Assembly: GCA_945643635.1 (NCBI GenBank)
Contig: CALZFC010000097.1
Coordinates: 301,501 to 365,500, forward strand
Source of the DNA: Allodiplogaster sudhausi
Taxonomy: Eukaryota > Nematoda > Chromadorea > Rhabditida > Diplogasteridae
Length of the DNA: 64,000 nucleotides
Reading direction: 5' to 3'
Under the pieces are notes generated by a model. That model searched no databases and was not told the DNA's origin. It worked only from the letters and a program-made list of their open reading frames with translations. A program made the position numbers and the translations under genes. Every line of letters starts with the position of its first letter. Positions within the stretch are counted from its first letter, which is position 1. Shown in pieces: positions 24,777 to 37,565 of the stretch.

Positions 24777-24854
24777 GTCCCCTCTCTCATCTCTCTCTCT
24801 GCTCCCTCTCTCACCTATCTATCATCTCTCTCTCTCTCTCTGTCCACTCTCTCA

Positions 24855-24897
<43 letters not shown>

Positions 24898-26157
24898 CTC
24901 TCTCTCTTTCTCCTCTCTCTCTCCTCTCCGTCCTCTCTTTATCTTTCTCCGCTCTCCGTCCTCTCTCTCACTCCTGTCTTGTGTCCGCGTGTGAACGTTA
25001 GCAGACGCGCATGTTTATGGAAGGTTCCATGTACTGTAGTTTGTGTGCCGAGACAGGAAGCGTGCAAAGATTATCATCTCCACGATTATATTGTTTCATT
25101 CGATAAGAAGGAGGTTTTTTTTCAGAATTTCAGCGTTTTTCAGAAGAAACTATACAGTTGAAAAGATGTTTGGCGGAGATAATGATGTTGAGAACGGTTT
25201 TTTTTTTCGAATGTCCGAGGCTGTCCGTCAAAGACATATATTTTATTTTACTTTATTTGATATTAATTTTTTCTTCCTCAAAAGAGAATAAATTAGAGGC
25301 GTGCGATGTTTTCGCGTCGTCAGCAACCTCGAGTTGACCTTACGAATCAGTCTCTCTGTGTACTTTCTAGTCTTCATTCACCTCCATTTCAGTGATGGCC
25401 CAGTTGCCCTTTGTTTCAATCGTCCCTCACACACAATGAGTGTCCTCCTGATAAGCAGCGCCGACGATAATGATAATAGTTCATAACAGATAAAGGGCAT
25501 AACATCAGAGTTCAGAATCGTGGCGAATAAGTCATGATAACAGAAATGACTTGTGATAGCAGAAAGGACAGAATACAAATTACGTTTCGCTTTCAAAATA
25601 ACTTCATTTGAATATGAAAAGCGAAAAAAAAACATAAAAAATATATACAGTATCTACAAAGGAACAAACTGAGTATAAAAATTTCAAAACTTTTTCTCAA
25701 TTTGTTGAGAAAATTTCAGCGTAAACACTAGCGAACATTTGCATTTTGAAAGATGCGCGAAGTGAATGTTTAGCAGTAAGCCGCCATTCACGAAGTTTCT
25801 GTTTATGATCATTCAAATGTTGTGTTCAAATACAATTTATATCTTACAGTAAATGTGAAACTACTATTTAAAAAAAACTAACTATTGTAACAGCTCTAGT
25901 ATGGAATAAAGTGAAACATCGTAGGTTATGTATGTCAGAGCAGAAGATAAGGTTAGATGACTTATATCCATCACTTATGTACATGCATACATGCAAGGGA
26001 AAACTATGCTGGAGAAAGACACAGATATGTATGTATGTACATAAGGGCATACGAGAGCTACTTTCTATACTAACAATGAGAGGTTTCCAAGGCTGCAGCC
26101 GCCTCCGCCCCTTGTAGAGCAGCCTGGCGAAGGAGTCATCGGAGTACAACAGAGGGA
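24331..26157. other. Intergenic; CT repeats and a duplicated block
   Basis: 24540-24970 is mostly (CT)n. An exon-like segment at about 24625-24726 has an acceptor and a GTATGT donor but no recognisable homology. About 25300-25620 is a diverged copy of 33050-33320. No supported gene. Confidence 0.45.
24538..24970. repeat. Long (CT)n tracts
   Basis: Two CT-rich blocks (24538-24612 and 24735-24970) flanking about 120 bp of unique sequence. Confidence 0.9.
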
Positions 26158-26441
26158 TCAAGGGGCATCCCCAGCATTCACGGCTGAAAGGAGCCAAAAA
26201 TCACTCTTGCATTTTGCCTGTCATTACTGCTTGAGAGGACTTTTTTTCGAGAGAGAGCAAACACAAAAAAAAGAAAATCGAATAAAATTAGTAAGAAAAA
26301 AACGCACCGACTGCGCAGTAGACCATCAAGCCGCTGTTTGCGTAGGCAATGCCGTTTCCGTCGACGTATGCTGTACCGTCCGGTGTGCATGTCAGCTGGG
26401 TGGATCCTTCTGAACGCAGAACCTGCAAAGTGAGGTAGAGG

Positions 26442-26477
<36 letters not shown>

Positions 26478-28666
26478 CTGAGGCTTTTGTAAAGATATAT
26501 AATTCAGCAAAGTTTCGTTCAGACCAGAAAGATAGATGAAGAGAGGCTGAAGATATCGTAAAGATTCATAATGTACATAGGCTCATCATTTCATCTATCT
26601 CTGTAAAATCAGATAGAGATAGAGTAATAGAGTGAGGCAGAGGATATTGTATAGATGCATAATTCAGGCTCCTCGAAAAATGTCCATAAAACCATAGAGA
26701 GATGCACTACTGTAGGGGAAGATGTTTCGATGCATCATCGGACATAGTACATTACTATGCTGCAACCGACCCCTTCGATCACGAACATTCTCGCTCCGGT
26801 CACGCACTTGGCGCTCTGGCAAGGCGTCGTCGACAGCTCAAGGAGATTTGATTCGTCGCAGATGAAGCCGTCGCCACAAGTTGCCGCGTCGGGCGCCTGT
26901 TAATTAACTAATTAACACTTATATTCCGCATAATATTCACTAAGTAGTATGAAAATCTGTGTCACATTTTTTTTCAAGTAGTTTTTTTTATGAGTGATGC
27001 TAATAACAATCTGGCTCAGTAGAATAGGAAGACGAAAGAGCCCGCAAACCGACTTGATAGGTGACTGGAGCACAGATAGTACACAAAGGCGCTAAATCAA
27101 TCAATCAATTTAACATCGTTAGGTAAATATTATTTACTAAAAAAATAAAATCGAATAAAATTTGGAAGAAAAAAACGCACCCGCTGCACAGTAGACCAGC
27201 AAGTCCTTGTTTGCAAAGGAAACGTCGTCTTCGTCGACGTATGCTTTACCGTCCGGCGTGCATGTCAGCTGGCTGGACACTTCCGTCACTCCAAGCAGAC
27301 CCTGCAAAGAGAGGTAGAGGAAGAGAGATAGAGAGAGAGAGAGGGAAAGAGAGAGAGAAAAAGAGAGGGAGAGAGAGAGAGGCTGAGGATCTTGTAAAGA
27401 TACTTAATTCAGGCAAAATTTCGTTAAAACCATAAAGATAGATGAAGAGAAGCTGAGTATATCGTAAAGATACATAATTTAGGCTCATCGAAAAATGCCC
27501 ATAAAACCATAGAGAGAGATGCAGTACTGTAGTTGAAGATGTATCGATGTGTCATCGGAAATACATTACTAAAAATCAGCTGCAACCGACCTTATTGATG
27601 TACATTCTCGCTCCGGTCTTGCACGTTGCGCTCTGGCAAGGCATCGTCGTCAGCACTAGTTGATTTGGGTCGTCGCAGGAGAAGCTGATGCCACAAGTAG
27701 CCGCGGAGGGAGCCTATTAATTAATTCACAGTTATATTCCGCATAGTAGTCACTAAGTAGTATGAAAATGTCTGTGTGTCACATTGGAAACTGCTTCAAG
27801 TAGTTTTTTTTTAATGAGTGATGCTAATAACAATCTAGCAGTAATGCCAAGTAGAATAGGAAGACGAAAGAGCCCGCAAACCGACTTGCTAGGTGACTGG
27901 ACCACAGGTAGTACATAAGGGCGCTGTCGTAGTTGTGGTAGTGGATGCAGTGGTAGTCGTAGTCGAAGACGGGGTCGTTGCAGTCGAAGTCGTCGGCGTG
28001 GTCGTTGTCGGTGTAGTTGTTGTCGGAATGGTAGTCGTTGGTGACACGGCCGTCGTAGTGAGTGGCGGCGGCCTGCAATTGGCTATCGAAGACACATGCA
28101 AACGAAACTTCTAGCTCAAATTGACCAAATAAGGCGAAAACAATGAATTTATTCACCGGAATTTATTCCTCTAACCATAAGTCATTTTTATTAAAGTAAC
28201 TAAACTTTACATTTATGTAAAAGAAGCCATGCACCGAATCATTCAATAACAGCACGTTAGGATGAATTTTGAAAGCGCGCCCGCAAATATTTAACCCCTC
28301 TTGGGCTTACTTAGAGAGTGTTTGAAATAAGAGAGTGGCTCACAGCTGCAGTGGAAAAAAAATTGGAAAAAAAAACTATTTTGCTGGCTTTTAACGCTGT
28401 ACCTAATATCAAAAAATGGTTTAAACATTCTGAAAGTACGTCATAGACAAATGCGAATAGACTCGCGTTCATAAAATCCATATCCATATTAGTTATTCAG
28501 AATACGGCTCCTTAAAGTTGGTTAGAAATCATGAATATTTTGTAATGAATGCCTTGTAACACCTTATTAATGCCGGGTTTGTCGGAACCATCGCCATACA
28601 CGCGAGCGTGACGGCGAACGAGGCAGCGATGCAGGAGAGGAGCACGGAGAGACGGATGGGAGACAT
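26158..28666 (-). CDS. Secreted Thr-rich protein with two tandem C6-like cysteine domains
   Basis: Eight exons (minus): 28602-28666, 27898-28072, 27591-27713, 27181-27301, 27066-27091, 26771-26896, 26308-26422, 26158-26183; 258 residues, every phase consistent. Order: signal peptide (MSPIRLSVLLSCIAASFAV), a Thr/Ser/Pro stretch of about 50 residues (likely O-glycosylated), then two similar domains. Each has C-x2-C near its start (LCTTCGP, LCTICAP), a block with four cysteines (TCG, SC or IC, PCQS, C-x-TGARM), and a final block QLTCTPDG...VYCA. Spacing and the Thr-rich lead resemble nematode C6-domain proteins, a secreted or surface family of unknown function. The 26-nt exon 27066-27091 is what keeps the second domain in frame. 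The donor after CGP (GTCACC) is weak but occurs in both copies. Confidence 0.75.
26270..27925 (-). repeat. Tandem duplication of a C6-domain exon module
   Basis: The right unit (about 27130-27925) and left unit (about 26280-27095) align over exons, introns and intronic GA repeats with an offset of about 0.82-0.88 kb. The duplicated part includes the 3' end of the Thr-rich exon, which became the separate 26-nt exon in the left copy. Confidence 0.85.
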
Positions 28667-28999
28667 TGGCAAGAGGCGGCAGAGACGGTGAGATACTGTG
28701 AAAGTCAATATACATATATGACCGAATTTGAAGTGAAATCTATCCACCCCCTTAGCACCATAAGTGAATACATTAAGCTCAGGTTAACGGTTAAAGTGAA
28801 AAATGGCTCAACTTTCTCAGGTAGAACGTTTGCTTGTTTTTTATTTATTTGTCTACATCAAATTAATTTGAATGTGGCGACACTTGAATAGGCAAAAATC
28901 TGTATAATTATTAATATATTCCTTGAGTCTTCACGAGAAAAATAAACGTAGCAGAAAAATAAGAAGAAACCGGTGGAAGAGGTTGATATATATATATAT

Positions 29000-29048
<49 letters not shown>

Positions 29049-29401
29049 TATATAATCTAGAAGATAAGGCAAATATTCGGGATGGAACTAAGGATATGTA
29101 GGGGAGAAAGGGTAGGGAAGAGGGAAGAGCAGCCACTGTACCCCCACCCCTTTCAGGGGGAGCCAGTCACTGGTTCCGTCTTAGCACCAAAGACGGAGTA
29201 GCGAGAATCGCTATGCACGACTCTTCATGCTCACCTTGCTTGCTTAATGCGAAATGGCTTCTCCCTGTCCTGATGAGAGATCACGCATTACGCCGTTCGA
29301 CATATCACGAGTAGAGAAAGAGAGTGAAAGGAAGAGAGGGATGAAGAGATATAGAGAGAGAGAGAGGGAGAGGGAGAGAGGGGGGAGGGTGAGAGAGTGA
29401 A

Positions 29402-29436
<35 letters not shown>

Positions 29437-30314
29437 AGATAATGAAATCTGCAATTGTAATGAAAAGGGCAAGTCAAAAAGGAAATGAGAGAGGTTTGAG
29501 TTGGCGTCATCTCCCTGTTGCCATGCACTTACCTTGGGGGCATGTAAACTCATAATGCTCAATTGTTGTGATTAATGGAAATGTCCTTATTTGATTAAAA
29601 ACAAAGTTGGCACTGCATGTACCTGCAACAATTATACACATCGCATAAATTGCAGTACTTGGCAGGTGAAAGTTCGTATTGATGTAACTCGCAAAGGATT
29701 TCTCTCAAAACAACGGAAACGACCTTTCAGCCGGAAAGCGAGCAAGCTGGGTGTCGTTTCACTCGCAAAAGTTTTGCTGAGATACTTAGCCTGTGCGATC
29801 GTGTGCTCGGCTTCTTAACGCGTTTCCAGCGAGATTTTGATTTTTTTTACAATGATAATATTTTTTGTCCTTACAGTAATGGATAGATTTTTTGTTGCTT
29901 AACCTAAGCATTTCGGAGAGCATCTGTGCCCGGATACGATTGAGGAATGCGCGTTATGTATACGCATGCTCTTGTTGGATCCGAATTCCTTCTTCATGGA
30001 TGTCAAGTGAACTGGCTGCTTGAATAGACGCTGCAGGTTACTGTTCATTTCTCTTTGTATATAATCAAGACAAAGATATTTTGAGCACAATTTCGCGCCA
30101 GCATCCAAATGTGGTTTCCAGTTGCCCTCTTTCTTCACTGGAAGGTTCGAAATCTTCTGCAGCCGTATCCGAATTAGAAGCGCATCGTTCAGCATCTTCT
30201 AGTTTTTCTGGCAGAATGTTCTGTGAACTGGTCGCACTGACCTTGCATGTTTAAGAGAGCCTCTCCTTAAGACTCGACCACGGCTCCATTAAGGCCTGCC
30301 CTGGGAATTTTTTT
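28667..30314. other. Intergenic; TA and GA repeats
   Basis: 28985-29050 is (TA)n and 29310-29440 is GA-rich. A good donor (CCCCCAAG/GTAAGT, minus, about 29535) stands alone without a recognisable exon. A 98-codon minus-strand frame at 29899-30195 matches nothing I know. Confidence 0.4.
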
Positions 30315-31945
30315 CATTTTTTAAAAACATAGAAATCACATATCTTATACAACTCGATGAGCTCTTCAAAATAAGCCCAAATTCATTTCTGTAGGTCGTT
30401 TTCCCTATGAGATACGCTACCGTAACCCCAAAATTTCATTGGACTGTATTTCCTTCAAAAGATGGTTTTCAAAGATAACGAAGGTACCATTCGACAGCTC
30501 TTTTTAAGCCCTTCAAATTTCACATAGAGAAGTCTTTTGTGAAAATTTGTTTTTGACCAAAAAAATTCACTTGAAATATTTCGACTAGGTATATTGACAC
30601 TTTACGGTCATTTCCACAGAATGGCTCTCAGATAGGAAGAAAGAGCATTAAATTTGCTACAAAATAAGGTACTTTCAAAAAAAAATTAAAGCGTACGATG
30701 TTTTCGATATCAGGCGAAAAATGCGCGCGAGTCGGTCAAAATGGCGCATTTTAGGTCGCCGAGTCACAGTGCAAGCGCATTCATTGATCCATAACTACGC
30801 TCAATCTTAATCTTTCAAAATCGTAAGTATATCATCTTAGAGCTCTCACGGAGATCTTCAAATGTTAAATACATACTTTTATTGAAAAGTTTGGATTTAT
30901 ATGAGAAATTTCGTTTGTTTTGTATGATAAGAAGGCTTAAAAAACTACTTCAGAAACATTTCCACACTCCCAATCATACATCATAAGAAAGAGGATGAAA
31001 TTTGGTACAAGATGAACCCCTTTAAATTGATGAACCCCTTTAAATTAAATTCCATGCGTACGATCTTTTGTTATAAGCCATAAAAGTAGGGCCAGTAGCG
31101 TCACTTTCATTTCGCCCAAGGATTCATAGTTTAGTTTATTCGAATTAGAATATTCCAATCCTTTTTTTCTACACATTTTCCATTAGGCCTTGTTATCCTT
31201 CTTTTATGGCTTATAACAAAAGATCGAAATTTAATTTAAAGGGGTTCGTCTTGTACCAAATTTCATCCTCTTTCTTATGATGTATGATTGGGAGTGTGGA
31301 AATGTTTCTGAAGTAGTTTTTTAAGCCTTCTTATCATACAAAACGAAATTTCTCATATAAATCCAAACTTTTCAATAAAAGTATGTTTTTAACATTTGAA
31401 GATCTCCGTGAGAGCTCTAAGATGATATACTTACGATTTTGAAAGATTAAGATTGAGCGTAGTTATGGATCAATGAATGCGCTTGCACTGTGACTCGGCG
31501 ACCTAAAATGCGCCATTTTGACCGACTCGCGCGCATTTTTCGCCTGATATCGAAAATATCGTACGCTTTAATTTTTTTTGAAATTACCTTATCTTGTAGT
31601 AAATTTAATGCTCTTTCTTCCTATCTGAGAGCCATTCTGTGGAAATGACCTAAAGTGTCAATATGCCTCGTCGAAATATTTCAAGTGAATTTTTTGGTCA
31701 AAAACAAATTTTCACAAAAAACTTCTCTATGTGAAATTTGAAGGGCTTAAAAAGAGCTGTCGAATGGTACCTTCGTTATCTCTGAAAACCATCTTTTGTA
31801 GGAAATACAGTCCAATGAAATTTTGGAGTTACGGTAGCGTATCTCATAGGGAAAACGACATACAGAAATGAATTTGGGCTCATTTTGAAGAGCTCATCGA
31901 GTTGTATAAGATATGTGATTTCTATGTTTTTAAAAAATAAAAAAA
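30315..31945. mobile_element. Large intergenic fold-back element
   Basis: Arms 30315-31086 and 31201-31945 are nearly perfect reverse complements over about 750 bp, with a loop of about 115 bp. The left end follows CTGCCCTGGGAATTTTTT, close to the CTGCCCCGGGAAATTTT terminus of the element at 60419-62932, and both are preceded by GAGAGCCTCTC. No open frame of note. Probably a non-autonomous fold-back DNA transposon. Confidence 0.82.
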
Positions 31946-31949
31946 TGTC

Positions 31950-32133
31950 AGGAGTAGAGAGTGAAAGAGAGAGAGAGAGAGAGCGAGCGAGAGTGATAGG
32001 ATAGAGAGGGAGCGAGCGTGAGTGATAGGATAGAGAGAGAGAGAGCAAGAGAGCGAGATAGCGAGATAGCGAGGTAGGCTAGAGAGAGAAAGGATAGAGA
32101 GGGAAGATAGAGAGAGGAGAGACCGTGAGAGAG

Positions 32134-32220
<87 letters not shown>

Positions 32221-32265
32221 TAGAGAGAGAGAGAGTGAGAGATAGAGAGGAGAGGAGAGAGAGCG
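31950..32265. repeat. (GA)n-rich tract
   Basis: More than 300 bp of GA-rich simple repeat abutting the right end of the fold-back element. Ser-Leu frames on the minus strand are artefacts. Confidence 0.9.
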
Positions 32266-32289
32266 AAAAGATACTGCAATCTCCCATTG

Positions 32290-33299
32290 TCAGGAATCAA
32301 TGACAAATCAAAGAGGAAATGCAAACCGATAATTTCAAGATTTCAAGAAAATATTTTATTCGATTGAAAATAATTTTAGCTGTCAAGCATCAACTCATCC
32401 TGCCTTGTGTGTAGTGATCATCATTGCTCATTGTTCAAGGCCATATGAAATTGGATTGGACTCAGGGGTGGCCTACCTCGGGGGCCGGAGACGGGGCCGG
32501 ATATTTTCGGCCACCCGGCCACCCCTGAGGGGGCTATGATAATCAAAAAATAAGCATTTTTATCAACTTGAAGGGAACTACGAAGTATCATTCATAGACA
32601 AAGTCGGGGTTGGGACGAATGCGGCGGGGAGAAGCGAACTGATCGAGTGTGAACGATGCGACCGCCGCATGGAAAGTGAAAGGTGACGAGCAGCATCCTA
32701 GACAAGGTCGCCTTTCACGTTCACCACCGACATTGTCGGCGAAGAAGTGAGACAGTCAACGACGACCTCACACACCCTTTTTCCTCTTATAAATCAATTA
32801 AAAGGAGGACGACCACCGAAAAATCATTCATTGCCACGCTCACCCTAGGAGAAGGCATTCTCTCATTCTCGTGTGCTACATATTCGCAGGTCTCATACCA
32901 ACACGGCGGGGAGCCAAGCGAAGAGAAAAATGTAAACAATTTGCTCTTTGCTTGTCAAATGCCCAAGGCAGCATATCAAAAGATGGGTGTTTTTAAATAT
33001 ATGTATTTTTTAAAATATATTTTTCATTCGAGAATATCGTGGATACAGTCGTCAAATTCAAGTGAACTTTACGAATCAGTCTGCGTACTTTGTCTTCTTC
33101 ACACGTCCACTTCCGTGCTGCCGCTTCCCACTCCCCCCCCTCCTCCCATTTGCCCTTTGGTTCGTTCAATCGCCCTCGGCACCATGCCTTCCTGATAAAC
33201 AGTTTGTTGATGATAACTATAATAGTTCGTAGCAGAGAAAAGTGCATAACATCAAAGTTCAGAATCGTGGCGCGGAAGTCATGACTGTGGTGATAGAAA
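32290..33299. other. Intergenic without supported gene
   Basis: Contains a GC-rich block (32465-32530) resembling 5740-5820, and a block 33050-33320 related to 25300-25620. The 170-codon plus-strand frame here is not supported by homology. Confidence 0.4.
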
Positions 33300-36200
33300 G
33301 GAAAGCATACAAAGTACTATTTATTTATTTATCGTACATGAAATAAAGTATTTCAATGTGACAGCATTGACATAAAGACTATGGTCGTCGTTCCATTGCA
33401 AAATAGTAAAAATAGGTGAGGGTGGTGGAGGGGGGGGGGGTAGGGATCGACGCACCGAGTCGCACCAAGCCGGGGGCGCCACTGCACGGTACAAGCTGGA
33501 GAGGGACAGCAGGAGGATTGACCCGGATTGTCGATGGGGGCTTAGAACATCAGCAGGAAATAATAACAACACGCTAATCAAAGATAATTTACTATAACTG
33601 CATTAACAAGACTGAATATATTCTCAATTCGAGATAGGATGCTCTTTGCAGTCGGAACAGACCTTGCAGTAATGAAAGATAAAGGCAAGTTAGGATACCC
33701 TCTAGTAGTGCGTAATGCAAATGAGTAGAAGAGTAAATCAGATCTAGTGACAGGAACGTGAAATGAGAATACAGATCTACGACCAGAAGATGGCATGAAC
33801 GAATAAAAGATATTAATATTAGAAGCAAGAATCATATTCAATATTTTGAATGACGTAGTAAAGTCAATTTCTAAACGCCTTCGGTACAGAGAAGAAAGAG
33901 AGAAAAGTTTAAGGCGTTCATCATACGATGGAATATTCTTAAAGTCTATTCTAGATTGCGAGCATCGAACAAAAAGTAACCTACTGAAAACTTTCTGTAC
34001 ATTCTCAACTGCTCGAATCTGCATAATTCTATGTGGTGACCAGACTGGTGAGGCAAATTCTATAACCGGCAAAACAAAACATTTAAATGCACGAATGTAT
34101 GGTTGAGCAGTTTTAGACTTAAGTATTCTGAAGATAGCATAAACGAGACGTAAAGCTTTAGAAACAAGTACTCGGAACAGACCTTGCAGTAATGAAAGAT
34201 AAAGGCAAGTTAGGATACCCTCTAGTAGTGCGTAATGCAAATGAGTAGAAGAGTAAATCAGATCTAGTGACAGGAACGAGAAATGAGAATACAGATCTAC
34301 GACCAGAAGATGGCTTGAACGAATAAAAGATATTAATATTAGAAGCAAGAATCATATTCAATATTTTGAATGACGTAGTAAAGTCAATTTCTAAACGCCT
34401 TCGGTACAGAGAAGAAAGAGAGAAAAGTTTAAGGCGTTCATCATACGATGGAATATTCTTAAAGTCTATTCTAGATTGCGAGCATCGAACAAAAAGTAAC
34501 CTACTGAAAACTTTCTGTACATTCTCAACTGCTCGAATCTGCATAATTCTATGTGGTGACCAGACTGGTGAGGCAAATTCTATAACCGGCAAAACAAAAC
34601 ATTTAAATGCACGAATGTATGGTTGAGCAGTTTTAGACTTAAGTATTCTGAAGATAGCATAAACGAGACGTAAAGCTTTAGAAACAAGTACTGATATATG
34701 CTCCTTGAAGCTAAGGTCAGAGTCTACTAAGACACCTAGGTCTCGTACTGCTCCACTGGCGACAGAGAAAGCTATCGATATGTCTGGGATGGTACGAGAC
34801 GGAGACAGCGGAGATGTAAGAGAAGACAGAGAGAGAGACGGGAATGCGTGATAGACAAGGTAGGGTAAGCGGGGGTTCTTTTTACCTAGGTGCAAAACAA
34901 CGCACTTTTTATGTGCGATTTCCAACTGCATGTTTTGGCAGTAATTTTGAATGGCAACAGTTGCTTGTGAAAGATGAAAGTGAGAAATACCCTGGGAAGA
35001 GGGGTCAAAGGAGGTAAAAAGTTTCATGTCATCAGCAAAAAGTGAGATTTTAACCAGAGGCAAGTGTGAAATAGCCTCAGGTAGATCCGCAGTGTAAAGA
35101 CTAAAAAGCAGAGGAGACAACACACAACCCTGCGGGACACCAGAGTTAGCAAGGAACACAGATGACAAAGTGTTGTTAACCTTTACTCTGAATGAGCGGT
35201 GTGTGAGAAAGGACTCAAACCAGCGTAGAAAATCCCATGCATTCGAGTTTAGTAAGCAATTTAGGGACTTACACTTTATCAAACGCCTTGGCCAAATCAT
35301 AATAAAGAACATCCACCGAACGGTTTGAACAAATTTCACGTTTCCAAAACTGAGAACACTCGAGAAGGTTTGTTATTACAGATTTGCCTTTAGTGAATCC
35401 ATGCTGACATGCAGGAATAAGATTAAAACGCTCACAATGCTGTACGATCTTCCGCTTCAGGCACCTTTCCAAGACCTTACTAGCAGCTGGTGAAATTGTA
35501 ATTGGACGAAAATCTTCGGGTGAGGAGGGTGAGGGGACCTTGTTGATTGGCAAAACTATGCCCTCGCGCCATTTGGAGGGTACCTGGCCTAGGGTAAGAG
35601 AGAATTTGAAGATAAAGCTTAACGGTTCGGCAAGCGAGTGAGAACAATTTTTAAGAATAATCGCTGGAATTCCATCTGAAGTAATGGAGCAAGACGGCTT
35701 TAGGTGTTTAAGATGATAAGCTACTTCTTGAGGCATTATAATAAAATTGGAGAGTGCGTGAGAAGCATGAAGAGAAGATTCGAGAGCAATTCCATTGTCG
35801 CATATAAAAACACTGGAAAAGTACTTAGCTAAAGCATCAGCTTTGGTCAAGTCAGATGAAAGGACTTTACCATTCGCATAGAAAGAGCCAATGTGTGAGC
35901 GCTTTTTAAGTCTGGCAGAAATGTGTTGGAATAATCTAGACGGGCTGGTTAGGAAACGGGATTCAGAGTTCCTAGAAAATTTTGCGATGAGATTTTCCAG
36001 CTTTTTGGAAACCCGCTCATATTCCGTTCTTACCGGCAAACAGTGAAGCTTATGGAAAAGTCTATTTTTGTGTAGCATAAGATCTTGGATATAGGGGGGA
36101 AAACATTCATAGGCCAGTTTGCACTTCTTAAGGGGAGTGGTTTCCTTTATCAAAGATGACAAGACCGTTTGAAAGCGTTCATAAATATCATCTATGTCAA

Positions 36201-37565
36201 CAAAGTCATCAAAGCAAGCGCACCAATCAATGGAATTTATCGCTAGTGAAAGCCTATCAAAATCGCAGCGTCTGAAGTCTAGTGAGGGGGTGTAGAGAGG
36301 TGCAGGGGGAGATAGAGAGAGAGAAGGAGACAGATGAGTGATCAGATGAGCAAAAAGGAGAGCAGACCACGCAAGAAGAGACTAATTCCTCTGTGGCAAT
36401 AACAACATCTAGAATATTGGGATCGTGGGTTGGATTTTTAACATATTGGATGAGAGAGAGATCAAAAACTAGACTTGAAAGTCGCTTGTTTTGCCCTTTA
36501 GTAGAGGAAAGATCGTTCCAATCAACTGACATGTTCAAATCACCGCATAAAATTTATGGCTGGGGAACCGCTAATTGCTCTTGCAAAAGGTCAAAGAGGC
36601 AGTCGTTCGCAGCGGCACATGTATTGGGAGGGCGATAGACAAGAACTACTCGCGTCATGCCAAGGTCAAGTGGGGAATGCACATCGATTGCAAGGATATC
36701 ACAGGGAGACTTAAAGTTGAGAGAGACACGAGAGACAGCGAGGGTTTGCTTAAACATAACTAACACTCCGCCTTCACGCTTACTTTTTCGATCAGAACTA
36801 AGAAGGCAGTAAGGCAAGTTAGCAGTTAATTCGCTATCAAAAATATTGGCATTGAGCCATGTTTCAGTGACAAGGAGAATGTCTGGTCTAGTAATTGATA
36901 CGTAAGCGTGGAAGTCAGTGAGCTTATTAACAAGACTACGTGCATTAAACATGACACAACGAAGAGACGTTGGACGGGTAACTGACGGAGTGGCGAGACA
37001 GCTTCCTTGCTGACTCAGTTTCCCATCGCGGAGTCGGAAGCAGGAAGAGCGGTGTAAGAGGAAGAGGGCATGGGGCTGGGGACAGAGAGGCGCTGCCGGC
37101 CAGGAATTTCACTCCTTTTCCAGATCTGTTCTCTGAAGATGGTCCAGATGTTAGGCTCTGACCGACTCAGCCAAGAGAGGTGTTCACGATCCCTCTGGAG
37201 ACGGCGCCTCTCCTCCTCCGTCATCGACCGACGGACGAAGACTCGAGACCACGATGAGTGGCCACGGAGGGAGGGCGCCGCCTTCAGGGCCTGCATGAGG
37301 TGGGAACGGGTAGGGAGCAGAACCTTCAGGAGACGAGGTCGGGAGCTTCGCTGGCCCATGCGGAAGACGGTCTGGGGCTGGGCCTCCACCCAAAGGGCAT
37401 CGAGGAGAGAACAGATCCTCTCCCTGTCCTCGGAGACTCGCTGAGAGGGAGAGACAGCAGCCGACTCCGCCACAACGAGAGATCTCTCTCTAAGATGACG
37501 CTCCACGGGCGACTCGGATTGGGGATCGGCGATGCTTGAAGGGTCGAAAGCGAGGGGAGGACGGG
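33300..37565 (-). mobile_element. CR1-like non-LTR retrotransposon, 5'-truncated and inactivated
   Basis: Minus-strand order: ORF1-like fragment 37015-37506 (RNA-binding-type, e.g. VFRMGQRSSRPRLLKVLLP); endonuclease in two frames, 36554-36952 (NARSLVNKL, TETWL, YRPPN) and 36257-36538 (SSDHSSVSF); reverse transcriptase N-part 35269-36162 ending YYDLAKAFDKV; RT core 34158-35339 (SGVPQGCVLSPLLF, FADD). A stop and frameshift lie near 35230-35270. The RT C-terminal coding part is tandemly duplicated (33652-34171 and 34172-34691, 520 bp, out of frame). The original end of the RT frame is 33578. The A-rich 3' side ends in an AAATAAAT-type tract near 33320. Family placement rests on the ORF1/EN/RT order and motifs. 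Not active as it stands. Confidence 0.88.
33652..34691 (-). repeat. 520-bp tandem duplication inside the LINE
   Basis: Two units of 520 bp differ at only a few positions. 520 is not a multiple of 3, so the reading frame is lost after the first copy. Confidence 0.92.

Noticed and set aside
27893..28114. Val-rich plus-strand frame
   Set aside because: Antisense of the Thr-rich exon of the C6-domain gene.
29899..30195. 98-codon minus-strand frame next to the fold-back element
   Set aside because: No known domain or splice context; could be chance or transposon-derived.
32683..33195. 170-codon open frame
   Set aside because: No homology, no splice support, and it overlaps a repeated non-coding block; composition is not protein-like at its end.
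37070..37444. 124-codon plus-strand frame, Arg-rich
   Set aside because: Antisense of the LINE ORF1 fragment.
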